A stretch of 12,695 nucleotides of DNA, taken from Saprospiraceae bacterium. GTDB lineage: Bacteria; Bacteroidota; Bacteroidia; Chitinophagales; Saprospiraceae. The position numbers and the translations under genes were made by a program. Shown here piece after piece: positions 5,642 to 12,695 of the stretch. Location of the stretch: NCBI GenBank assembly GCA_029262975.1, contig JAJCYJ010000637.1, forward strand, positions 1 through 12,695, given 5' to 3'. How positions within the stretch are numbered: position 1 is the first letter of the stretch; each line of letters opens with the position of its first letter. A model generated the notes under the pieces. It was not told the DNA's origin. It worked only from the letters and a program-made list of their open reading frames with translations, and did not search any database.

Positions 5642-6952
5642 ATGTCATCTCGCCCTGTTTTTTCTTCTCGATTAACGACCATATTAACGCTTGTCGGTGT
5701 AGCTGTAGGTTTAGGTAATGTGTGGCGCTTTCCTTACATGATGGGTAAGTACGGCGGAAGTGCATTCTTGTTGATATATCTCGCATTCACCTTGCTTTTT
5801 GCAATTCCCGCATTAATGGGAGAAATATCACTTGGCCGGATAACACGCAAAGGTCCCATTGGCGCATTTAAAATAGCATTGGGAAATAATATTGGGGGCT
5901 TTATAGGTTTCATCCTGTTGATCACGATATTAACGGCCAATTCTTATTATGCCGTAGTAGTTGGTAATGTCTTTTATACTTCTTTTTATTCTGTAGTAAA
6001 TGGGTTTGATTCCGATAATATTCAGCATTATTCAGAAGGGCTTGCCAATGGACATTTACAATACCTGATTGCCCTGACACTGACGATAATATGTCTCTTT
6101 GTAATCAGCCGGGGTCTTCATAAGGGCATTGAATGGGTGAGTAAAATAATCGTGCCCTTGTTCCTTATCGTCATCTTATTTCTCATTTATTATGCGTTAT
6201 CCCTGGAAGGTTCCTGGAATTATTTTAAGGACTTTCTTAATCCTGATTTTTCAGCTTTAAGGGCACCCCACATTTTTGCTGCCCTTGGCCAGGCATTTTA
6301 TTCTTTAAGTCTTGGGGGAACATTTATGATTGTATATGGCAGCTATCTAGATAAAAAAGAATCGATCGTTGACATTGCTGCATGGACGGCCTTTGGTGAT
6401 GTCGGAGCTGCCTTGTTGACCTCTTTATTTATCGTGCCCGCTATCCTTGTATTTCAATTAGACATGACATCCGGGCCGACACTTATCTTTGATACTTTGC
6501 CACGTCTTTTTAATCAAATGCCCGCTGGGCAAATTGTTGGGTCTTTGTTCTTAACAGCGTTAGGATTGGTTGCCTTTTTATCGATGATCGCTGCACTGGA
6601 AGTGGCCAGTACATGTTTGAAAGAGTTAAAATGGTTTTCTCTTTCTAAAAAACGGATTCTGATATTAATAGGGTTGATCGAAGTAATACTAATTTATCCA
6701 AGTGCTATGGATGCTAACTTGATTGGACACCTGGATATGATCTTTGGATCAGGTATGCAGGTGCTCGGCAGTGGAATATCACTTATAGCTCTGACATGGG
6801 GCCTCAGTAAATCATCTGTCTTTTTACAATTTAACTCGTCATCTAAAGGTAGCCGCTACAACCTGTTATATCAATGGATGAAGTGGGTGATCCCGCTCGT
6901 CCTGTTATTGGTATTAATTGGATACATTTATAGTACAATAAGCGCATCATGA
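5642..6952 (+). CDS. Neurotransmitter:sodium symporter (NSS/SNF family) transporter
   Basis: 436 residues, about 11-12 hydrophobic helices, typical of bacterial NSS proteins (LeuT fold). These inner-membrane carriers import amino acids or amines with Na+. TM1 carries the signature AVGLGNVWRFPYMMGKYGGSAF (residues 21-42), where Asn26, Arg29 and Pro31 match LeuT Asn27, Arg30 and Pro32. TM2 has GEISLGR (Glu61). TM3 has SYY (Tyr102/Tyr103, the latter like LeuT Tyr108). TM6 is ALGQAFYSLSLGG (214-226), the unwound substrate-binding segment. By my alignment LeuT Phe259 is Gly226 here, suggesting a roomy substrate pocket, and TM8 (GLVAFLSMIAALEV, 308-321) replaces LeuT Thr354 of the Na2 site with Leu313 while keeping the Ser (Ser314). 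The start ATG is well placed for the first helix. It is the first gene of an operon with an overlapping oxygenase, so its substrate probably feeds that enzyme. Confidence 0.92.
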   Translation: MSSRPVFSSRLTTILTLVGVAVGLGNVWRFPYMMGKYGGSAFLLIYLAFTLLFAIPALMGEISLGRITRKGPIGAFKIALGNNIGGFIGFILLITILTANSYYAVVVGNVFYTSFYSVVNGFDSDNIQHYSEGLANGHLQYLIALTLTIICLFVISRGLHKGIEWVSKIIVPLFLIVILFLIYYALSLEGSWNYFKDFLNPDFSALRAPHIFAALGQAFYSLSLGGTFMIVYGSYLDKKESIVDIAAWTAFGDVGAALLTSLFIVPAILVFQLDMTSGPTLIFDTLPRLFNQMPAGQIVGSLFLTALGLVAFLSMIAALEVASTCLKELKWFSLSKKRILILIGLIEVILIYPSAMDANLIGHLDMIFGSGMQVLGSGISLIALTWGLSKSSVFLQFNSSSKGSRYNLLYQWMKWVIPLVLLLVLIGYIYSTISAS

Positions 6953-8022
6953 GTACAGGCAAAGATTCTGGAATTAAGGCTGTTAATCAGGATTTCAATA
7001 AATATGACCAGGTCAACAAACCTCAGGAATATAATCTTGTAGAACAAGAAAATGTGGATCAGTTTGATGAAGACTACAAGATTAAAGTTTGTGATATCAG
7101 CAAATTTTTATCCGGAAGTGAAGCTGAAAAAAAGGAATTTGCTCATGACCTCGGCGCAGCTCTGGAAAGTATCGGATTTGCAATTATCACCGGTCATGGT
7201 GTGGCTGTTGAATTGTATCAGGATGCCCAGAAAAAGATTGCTGAAATATTTGAAGACATCCCGGTCGAGGAGCGTATGCCCTATAAATATGAGCGAGAGG
7301 GCTCTGTAAATCAGGGCTATTTTCCAATTAAAGAAACGACTGTAATTCATCCCGATCTGGTAGAAGGGTGGGTCTTTTGCAGAAGGGCTTTTAATCTTGG
7401 TGGCCCCTATACAGAGTCTGATTATTGGCCGCGGCCCGGGTATGAATCGTTTTTTCGAAAAATAGTACAAGCTCACGAAGAACTCATCTTACCCATTATG
7501 CAGAGCATTCTGACCTATCTTGGATGTGACCCTAATTTGTATGATGAAAAATTAACAGAAACAAATTTTGGGTTTCGATTAAATTATTATCCACCTATTT
7601 CTTCTGAAGATGACGCATCGGGCGCAGGCAGAATGTTGGGGCACGAAGACGTGGATTTATTTACCCTGCTCCCGGCACAAGAGGTAGAGGGTTTGCAAGT
7701 ATTGAACAGGGAGAATAACAAGTGGATAAGATTGAACGCACCTCCCGGAAGCATCATCTTGAACACAGGTGATTATATGCAACGCATCACCAATGACCGC
7801 CTTCCCTCCACTACACATCGGGTAAGTAAACCGTCTAATAAAGTATTGAACCAGAAACCAAGGATATCATTGCCAATGGCTATTTATGTCTGGGAAGATG
7901 AAATACTGGAAGTACTGCCATGTCTTGAAAATCCAAAATATCCGCCCGTTTCCGCAGTCAAATTCCACACCAATATCACCAGTAAATATTACGGTGACGA
8001 TTATGCCAAAGAAGTCAAATAA
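6949..8022 (+). CDS. 2-oxoglutarate/Fe(II)-dependent oxygenase, isopenicillin-N-synthase-like
   Basis: 357 residues. The ATG overlaps the transporter stop by 4 bp (ATGA), implying translational coupling. An acidic, probably disordered N-terminus (~1-44) precedes a DIOX_N domain (~46-170; IKVCDISKF, then GFAIITGHGV) and the 2OG-Fe(II) oxygenase barrel (~203-312). The iron triad is complete: His232 and Asp234 (HED) and His290 (STTHRVSKP). Arg305 and Ser307 (PRIS) form the RxS clamp for 2-oxoglutarate. LNYYPP (211-216) and the GEIxxNTGD-like IILNTGDYMQ (269-278) are also typical. Such soluble enzymes hydroxylate, desaturate or cyclise small molecules. The RxS pair favours 2-oxoglutarate as cosubstrate, although isopenicillin N synthase itself does not use it. 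The likely substrate is what the upstream transporter brings in; its identity is unknown. Confidence 0.92.
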   Translation: MSTGKDSGIKAVNQDFNKYDQVNKPQEYNLVEQENVDQFDEDYKIKVCDISKFLSGSEAEKKEFAHDLGAALESIGFAIITGHGVAVELYQDAQKKIAEIFEDIPVEERMPYKYEREGSVNQGYFPIKETTVIHPDLVEGWVFCRRAFNLGGPYTESDYWPRPGYESFFRKIVQAHEELILPIMQSILTYLGCDPNLYDEKLTETNFGFRLNYYPPISSEDDASGAGRMLGHEDVDLFTLLPAQEVEGLQVLNRENNKWIRLNAPPGSIILNTGDYMQRITNDRLPSTTHRVSKPSNKVLNQKPRISLPMAIYVWEDEILEVLPCLENPKYPPVSAVKFHTNITSKYYGDDYAKEVK

Positions 8023-8031
8023 TAGATTGCA

Positions 8032-8478
8032 ATGAAAAAAGAACTAAAAGATAAATCTGATCAAATAGAAACTTCTGCCGTCGAAGATCACGATGGCATC
8101 TTATGTATCCGTGGAGGCGGCAAGAAACGCGCCTGGAATGGGATACATTACAAACAAGGCATGTGCGCTCAGAATGTTGGCTCTACTCAGCTTTCCTGTA
8201 ATGTGGCCACTATACCACCCGGTGGCACGGCTTATGCACATATTCACGATGGCTTTGACTTGATGCTGTATATCTTGGAAGGAAATGTCAGACATGCTTT
8301 CGGCCCTGGCTTAAAACAAGTTCTCGACAATAAAGCAGGCGATTTTATCTATATCAAACCCGGTGTACCTCATGAAGTTTATAATTTGAGTGATACAGAT
8401 CCAGTTGTTGCCTTTGTAGCAAGGGCAGCCGCTGATGAGTGGGATCGGATTATTCCGTATGATCGGGAAGAAGGTTGA
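8032..8478 (+). CDS. Small single-domain cupin protein
   Basis: 148 residues, starting 9 bases after the oxygenase stop, same strand, so the third gene of the operon. Cupin motif 1 is PPGGTAYAHIHDGFDLMLYILEG (residues 62-84): metal ligands His70 and His72 are present, but the usual glutamate position is Asp76. Motif 2 is GDFIYIKPGVPHEVYN (103-118), with His114 as the last ligand. The fold is a single beta-barrel, probably binding Fe, Mn or Zn. Small cupins act as dioxygenases, isomerases or ligand-binding proteins; which applies here cannot be told. The N-terminal ~40 residues (RGGGKKRAWNGIHYKQGM) are charged and may cap the barrel. There is no signal peptide, so cytoplasmic. Family is secure, function unknown. 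Confidence 0.88.
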   Translation: MKKELKDKSDQIETSAVEDHDGILCIRGGGKKRAWNGIHYKQGMCAQNVGSTQLSCNVATIPPGGTAYAHIHDGFDLMLYILEGNVRHAFGPGLKQVLDNKAGDFIYIKPGVPHEVYNLSDTDPVVAFVARAAADEWDRIIPYDREEG

Positions 8479-8702
8479 TTTATTCATTATACTTAATAGA
8501 CCCTATCGATATTACAAAATTGCATACTTAGGTAGGAGTGCATACATGGATAATAAGTATATTATGATTACATTGATTAACAATCACTTATACCAAGTAA
8601 TCGTATCTGCAAAACACTTTTATAATAGAGAAATCATAGAAAATGGGGTGTTGTTTTAACATCAAGTAGGATCTAAAAAGTGAATTGCACTCTTAATCAT
8701 TT
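8479..8702. other. Gene-free AT-rich stretch after the operon
   Basis: No coding sequence is supported. TGCATAC is repeated directly at 8521-8527 and 8539-8545. A weak nested inverted repeat lies at 8566-8602 (GATTAC with GTAATC, enclosing TGATT-AAC-AATCA at 8574-8586), which might mark the operon end, but it has no T tract. Confidence 0.35.
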
Positions 8703-8810
8703 GTGACTTTTTCATTCGCCAAAAAGTCACCAAAAGGCTCGCCGCCTGAATCCTTCCCTCAATGGCGCCACCCCATCGACCCACGTCATGCGGCTTTCCA
8801 CGCCCGCGTG
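8703..8810. repeat. Dispersed-repeat-like segment: perfect hairpin plus GC-rich tail
   Basis: GTGACTTTTT (8703-8712) and AAAAAGTCAC (8721-8730) form a perfect 10-bp stem over an 8-base loop. A GC-rich tract follows, quite unlike its surroundings, ending with the hairpin CACG-CCCG-CGTG (8799-8810). Hairpins reading GTxACTTTTT...AAAAAGTxAC followed by GC-rich sequence recur between genes in many Bacteroidota, so I read this as one copy of such a family. The minus strand is open for some codons here but lacks a plausible start. Bases 8811-8912 show only AT-rich sequence with a loose ACTCCT/AGGAGT inverted repeat. Confidence 0.55.
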
Positions 8811-8912
8811 AAAAATGCAAATCGTTAACTGTATTAATTTGATGCTAATACTCCTGAAAATCCCCCAATAGCATTATCTTAAAAAGGAGTTTTAGTTTGA
8901 TCTAAGAATCCC

Positions 8913-8937
8913 AAAAAAAGATTAGAATTTAGATTCT
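8913..8937 (-). terminator. Weak candidate intrinsic terminator for the glycosyltransferase operon
   Basis: Read on the minus strand, AGAAT-CTAA-ATTCT (8937-8924) is followed by AATC and seven T residues (8919-8913), about 30 bases past the stop codon of the GT41-type gene. The stem is short and AT-rich, so termination would be inefficient unless helped. Confidence 0.35.
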
Positions 8938-8965
8938 GTTTTCCTGCATCTTGTATTATCAATCA

Positions 8966-11371
8966 CTATTCAAGATTCGATCCCTGAAAGGAATCGTGCT
9001 TTTTCACAATCTTCCTAATCTCGCTTTCTAAATTCAAAGTAAATTGAAGGTTGTCAAAAAGAGGTAATTGCTGGGGTGTCTTTAGTTTACTTTTAATTGA
9101 TTGATAAAAAACAGCATCATTTCCTAATCGTATAGATTTCAATTTATAATCCTCCAGGTTTTCACAAATCAATTCTTCTAAATTGGAAGCTGCCAGGACA
9201 CTGGCCGATATTCTCGACGTAAAACTTTGATCAACACAAGTTACCAGCGGCAAGCCCATATTGATAGCGGCTACAGCTGTCGCTCCGGCACTATAGTAAT
9301 GCGTGTCCAGAAATACATCTGCCAGTGAAAGACGATTTAAAAATTGGTCATAAGGGACACTTTCTGAAAATATAATTCGCTCAGATCCAATACCGCGCTC
9401 CACCGCTACTTTTTGCAAATTATCCACCGATTTTCTTTCACCGGAAATCCACAAAATACTGTGTGATACTGATTGCAATATGTCCATCCAAATAGAAAAT
9501 ATTTTCGGAGTAATTTTTTCAATTCGATTAAAACTTGCATAAACAACGGCATCAGGGTCAATTCCAAGTTGACTTCGCTCTTCTAACTGTCCGGGCTTTT
9601 CATGAATGCTTCCTATTATACCATATGGAAGTCGAATCACTTGTTCATTGTAATATCGATCCATACCTTCCGGAATCAACCATTTATCTGCAAGGATATA
9701 CTGTATATATGAGGCACCCATCGTATTGGGATAACCCAGGTAAGTCATTTGAATCGGTGCCGGTTGTAATGCCAGTATTTCCGTCCTTGCATGATTAGTG
9801 TACCCACCTAAATCAATCAGGACATCGATCTGGTCATTGTATATCATGGTTGCAGCCGCTATCGTATCTTTAAAATAGATATCCCTGAAATAGTCACAAC
9901 CATTCCTTATCTCTGAATGGTAAGGATCCTCCTTGTCGGCGGTTGTCAGGTTATAACCGTACACTTCGAACAATTGACGATCGTGATGTTTGAAATGATC
10001 CCTTAATAGTCTCCCCATTGGGTGTGCCCGAAAATCAGGTGAAATATAGCCGATCCTGATTTTGGTTTGCTCGCGAGTTCGCTTTTTAAATTGGAATGAT
10101 TGGTTAAACCCTTTTACTTTTTTTGAAATATTTTCTGCTAAAAAATTGTGGATCTCCAGATTGAAATCCATATCCAGTTCTACAGAACTGAATGATAAAA
10201 ATGGAATAGACAAATGCCCGCTCCCATTGTCCATATGCTTTCTCAGGGTCTCTTTTAAGAGGCGTTCATCTTCATCACGTACTTTCCAATCAGCGAGCAT
10301 CATGCGGACCGAAATCAACTGGTAGAGAGAAGAGAGATAGGAAGCATCCACAGATAATGATCGTTCGAACCAAAAAATGGCCTGATCAAATTGTTTTTTA
10401 AATTGATAGGAAGTTCCTATGCCATATGCAGACTCCGGTGTTGGATAAAGTTCAAAAGCCTTTTTAAAATAGGTCAACGCCTCATCCGATACGCCAAGAT
10501 GGGACATAGCCAGTCCCACTTGATAATAAGTGATCGCATCATCTTTTTTTATTGTCAATAACTTTTTTCCAAATACGATGCTCTGTTTATAATCTCCCTG
10601 TGCAATGTAATAACCCTGAATGGCACGATAATTTTCAATGTCCTTAGGGTCAAGATGTAGTGCTTTTTTTAAAAGCCCAAGTCCTCCTTTTGAATCACCG
10701 GAATCATTGGCTAAGAATGCAAGCTCTCGATAAGGTTGACACCAGTCAGGCCGGAGGGCCATCGCTTTTTCTATATGCGACGTAGCATCTGTGGGCATGT
10801 TCATCATCTTGGATGCAAGACCAAGATTCAAATGCACCTCAGCACTTTCTGGTCTTAATGCCAATAATCTGTTAAAAAGATGATGAGCTTCCTGGGGATT
10901 TGCTTTTTGAATTTCAATCTGCGCCAAAGTATTCAATGACTTTGCCTGGTTGGGATCCTTTGCAAGTACGTGACGAGTCAATTTTTCGGCTTCGCCGAGG
11001 GCACCTTTCTTTAAAAGTGCAAGAGCCAGAAAACTCTTGGCGACCAACTTGCCTTTTTGATTAGTCCGTGGATGATACAACAATACTTTTCTAAACGCCT
11101 CAATCGCCTTATCAGTTTCTGTTTTTTGAAGTACAATTCCGTATTTAAACCATGCATCCACATCAAAGGGAGATATTTTCAGGACACGTTGGTAGAGATT
11201 TGAAGCAGTTTTTAACTGACCTTGCTGATAGCATATTCTGGCAGCTAATTTTAAGCCGTCAATATGATGGGGATCTTTTATAAAAATTTGATCCAACAAG
11301 ACAATGGCCTGCTGGACATTCCCTTTGTCTTTATGGGCCAATGCATCTGCAAAGAGTTGTTTCGCATCCAT
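8966..11371 (-). CDS. TPR-repeat GT41-type glycosyltransferase (O-GlcNAc transferase/SPINDLY-like)
   Basis: 801 residues, no signal peptide, cytoplasmic. Residues ~1-345 are about ten tetratricopeptide repeats (for example GNVQQAIVLLDQIFIKDP). A linker spans ~350-430. Residues ~435-790 are the GT41 catalytic region: TKIRIGYISPDFRAHPMGRLL (His450 matching the conserved HPxG histidine), DVLIDLGGYTNHART, LALQPAPIQMTYLGYPNTMG, VVYASFNRIEKITP (Lys619 in the position of the essential UDP-contacting lysine of human OGT) and LADVFLDT. The family transfers a sugar from a nucleotide donor to Ser/Thr of proteins. Unusually, the donor-site segment that is usually AGTTxxDALWMGLP reads AGATAVAAINMGLP (695-708), so the aspartate contacting the ribose is Ala701. 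Donor specificity may differ or activity may be reduced. It begins 4 bases after the TIGR03032-family gene, so the two are probably cotranscribed. Confidence 0.9.
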   Translation of the reverse strand: MDAKQLFADALAHKDKGNVQQAIVLLDQIFIKDPHHIDGLKLAARICYQQGQLKTASNLYQRVLKISPFDVDAWFKYGIVLQKTETDKAIEAFRKVLLYHPRTNQKGKLVAKSFLALALLKKGALGEAEKLTRHVLAKDPNQAKSLNTLAQIEIQKANPQEAHHLFNRLLALRPESAEVHLNLGLASKMMNMPTDATSHIEKAMALRPDWCQPYRELAFLANDSGDSKGGLGLLKKALHLDPKDIENYRAIQGYYIAQGDYKQSIVFGKKLLTIKKDDAITYYQVGLAMSHLGVSDEALTYFKKAFELYPTPESAYGIGTSYQFKKQFDQAIFWFERSLSVDASYLSSLYQLISVRMMLADWKVRDEDERLLKETLRKHMDNGSGHLSIPFLSFSSVELDMDFNLEIHNFLAENISKKVKGFNQSFQFKKRTREQTKIRIGYISPDFRAHPMGRLLRDHFKHHDRQLFEVYGYNLTTADKEDPYHSEIRNGCDYFRDIYFKDTIAAATMIYNDQIDVLIDLGGYTNHARTEILALQPAPIQMTYLGYPNTMGASYIQYILADKWLIPEGMDRYYNEQVIRLPYGIIGSIHEKPGQLEERSQLGIDPDAVVYASFNRIEKITPKIFSIWMDILQSVSHSILWISGERKSVDNLQKVAVERGIGSERIIFSESVPYDQFLNRLSLADVFLDTHYYSAGATAVAAINMGLPLVTCVDQSFTSRISASVLAASNLEELICENLEDYKLKSIRLGNDAVFYQSIKSKLKTPQQLPLFDNLQFTLNLESEIRKIVKKHDSFQGSNLE

Positions 11372-11375
11372 TTAC

Positions 11376-12476
11376 TCAGCTGGATGCAGCAGGATTAGCG
11401 GAAGTAGTTTCCACCTTCTGCTCAGCTAACCAATAGGCCGCTTGTGGTAAGTGAAGCGCTCGCTGATGGTCACCGCTAATCGTATTTAAAATATTTGGCC
11501 TTGTAATTTCCGGGATAACCTGGATATCATAGATTTCATCTACGCTGGCATGATAAGTCAGCTTGGCCATAATAGTGGCTGTAGGAAGGTGCAATAAAGT
11601 GATCCCCGCACTGTCTGCATTATCTGCTATTTCCAATTGATTAAATGTAGAGGAGTTTTTACGCAATTTGGAAGTTCCGATAAACAAAAAATCACCCAAC
11701 CGGCACATGCCCCTGACAAAGCCCCCTATATGAGCTACATCCCCGTAGGTACCCTTTTCGGTATCCACACAGACCAACTTTTCCTGGGCTGATAAAAGTA
11801 CATATAGTCGATCATCATATACCCTTGGGCTATGAGGCATTGCTAAACCGTGTGCCACTATTTCATTGCTTGGAATATCTATTAGAACACCCCCACGAGT
11901 AATATCTTCTCTCCAGGATCCCGCAAAGTCATGGCTACCCAATGCCGAGATGTATTTGGGTTGGCCTTTGTACAGTGCGAGTCCATTGAGATGACATCGA
12001 TCTTCGCCGACTACTTTGGATATAAACGATGGTTGCCAGACAGGCGTAAAACTAAATTGATCGTCAATCGCACACAGACACGAAAACGAGGTATTAACCG
12101 CTAATAGTCCACGATCACTCCAATGCAAGTCATGAATGTCTGTAAGCCCTGTATAATAACTTGCCTGTGGTACATAAAGCGCATCATATGTATTCGACTT
12201 GCCTTTGTAGGAACTGGCTAATATCTTACTATCCTTTAGCACCAGGACCTGGTTATTCGTCGCAATCGCCATCCGATCATCCTGAAGGGCCAGACCCATC
12301 GGCCTGTGAAATGTACGTGGTAACTGAACCAGTTGTTCTTCATTCTTAGGGGAGATGAATACCACTTTTCCAGCCTGGAACGTAGTGAGGACGATAGAGC
12401 AGTTAAGTTTCGTCAAAATCTCGGGGAGATTGGGTGTAAAGGAACAACTAAAGGGTGCTAACTTTTTTGAATCCAT
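11376..12476 (-). CDS. TIGR03032-family protein (beta-propeller-like, function unknown)
   Basis: 366 residues, no signal peptide. Strong family landmarks run in order: FSCSFTPNLPEIL (9-21), LTTFQAGKVVFIS (30-42), RPMGLAL (58-64), TDIHDLHW (112-119), LAVNTSFSCLCAID (125-138), EDRCHLNGLAL (158-168), SALGSHDFAGSWRE (177-190), RGGVLIDIPS (194-203) and MPHSPR (213-218), then EIYDIQVIPE near 314-323. The repeated short strands suggest a beta-propeller. Many invariant polar residues (Asp113/His115, Asp159/His162, His215) suggest an active or binding site, but no reaction is established for the family. Members are often found near TPR and glycosyltransferase genes, and here the next gene is a GT41-type enzyme 4 bases on, so a shared role in protein modification is a reasonable inference. 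The last ~15 residues are low-complexity. Confidence 0.85.
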   Translation of the reverse strand: MDSKKLAPFSCSFTPNLPEILTKLNCSIVLTTFQAGKVVFISPKNEEQLVQLPRTFHRPMGLALQDDRMAIATNNQVLVLKDSKILASSYKGKSNTYDALYVPQASYYTGLTDIHDLHWSDRGLLAVNTSFSCLCAIDDQFSFTPVWQPSFISKVVGEDRCHLNGLALYKGQPKYISALGSHDFAGSWREDITRGGVLIDIPSNEIVAHGLAMPHSPRVYDDRLYVLLSAQEKLVCVDTEKGTYGDVAHIGGFVRGMCRLGDFLFIGTSKLRKNSSTFNQLEIADNADSAGITLLHLPTATIMAKLTYHASVDEIYDIQVIPEITRPNILNTISGDHQRALHLPQAAYWLAEQKVETTSANPAASS

Positions 12477-12608
12477 AGGTAGTTTACTTCTTGATCTCTT
12501 GTTTTCCGACTTCTAAAAGTGGGATGAATGGCCACGATGTAAGATGCTTAAATATAATCGTGAATCTAAGTGTTTGGGATACTGTATCCATCTTGCACGG
12601 GAAAGAAA

Positions 12609-12695
12609 TCACTTTTTACACCCTTTATTATCTGCTTCTAACTGGGCATTTTCTTTTACCTCAAAGTTTTCATTGAATATGATACCCTCTTTCCC
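12609..12695 (-). CDS. 3' end of a gene entering from the right edge (probable secreted protein C-terminus)
   Basis: An open frame runs on the minus strand from the window edge to a TGA at 12609-12611, giving 28 residues. It includes IIFNENFEVKENAQLEA followed by DNKGCKK. The pattern (hydrophobic strand, FEVK, small residue, FxA/LEA, then a final Cys) is what I associate with C-terminal strands of secreted Bacteroidota proteins (GFEVKxGxxFxA...C). The rest lies outside the window, so neither start nor length is known. It is on the same strand as the TIGR03032 gene, 132 bases upstream of its ATG. That gap holds a near-match to the -7 box (TATATTTA, 12556-12549), so a separate promoter is possible. 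Confidence 0.55.
   Translation of the reverse strand, partial: GKEGIIFNENFEVKENAQLEADNKGCKK

Noticed and set aside
8435..8659. Plus-strand 74-residue open frame after the cupin
   Set aside because: It overlaps the cupin end in another frame and shows no recognisable features.
5558..8692. Shared TGAATTGCAC at 5561-5570 and 8681-8690, on either side of the operon, as attachment sites
   Set aside because: A ten-base match is short and expected by chance in a window of this size; no integrase or transposase is present.
8690..8830. Possible minus-strand gene through the GC-rich repeat
   Set aside because: The frame is open but has no start codon in a plausible place, and the sequence looks like a dispersed repeat.
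12491..12676. Plus-strand 61-residue open frame near the right edge
   Set aside because: It is antisense to the better supported partial gene ending at 12609 and to the leader of the TIGR03032 gene.

Overview
The window looks like chromosomal DNA of a Bacteroidota bacterium, most likely a Saprospirales-type lineage. DNA is AT-rich, genes lack clear Shine-Dalgarno sites, and several leaders carry matches to the Bacteroidota -7 promoter element (TAnnTTTG). Other lineage signs are a small receptor-L-like secreted protein with an IPTL-CTERM-type tail, a TIGR03032-family protein beside a TPR/GT41 protein, and a FEVKxxAxxEA-type C-terminal remnant at the right edge. The taxonomic call is inference; no rRNA or tRNA gene is present.

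Left part (1-4748): a GC-rich multi-hairpin tract (1-99) is followed by a minus-strand exported thioredoxin-fold protein that has lost the CxxC nucleophile. Divergent from it is an exported M20/AbgB-like amidohydrolase with a good candidate promoter. Next come the 185-residue receptor-L/IPTL-CTERM protein and a convergent exported TPR protein. A long hairpin that contains the stop codon of the former lies between these two.

Middle (4749-5641): about 0.9 kb with no gene. It holds an array of short hairpins that share one fold but vary in sequence. The array is bracketed by two diverged direct copies of a ~165-bp module.

Central operon (5642-8478): an NSS-family (LeuT-fold) sodium symporter overlaps by 4 bp (ATGA) an isopenicillin-N-synthase-like 2-oxoglutarate/Fe(II) oxygenase, and a small cupin follows 9 bp later. 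The arrangement suggests import of an amino acid or amine and its oxidative modification by two metalloenzymes. It is the best candidate here for an uncharacterised pathway; the substrate is unknown.

Right part (8479-12695): a gene-free stretch with a dispersed-repeat-like GC-rich segment, then a minus-strand pair four bases apart: a TIGR03032-family protein followed by an 801-residue TPR plus GT41 (O-GlcNAc-transferase/SPINDLY-like) protein. The pair suggests protein glycosylation, although a conserved nucleotide-binding aspartate appears to be missing. The last 87 bases hold the 3' end of a further minus-strand gene that begins outside the window.
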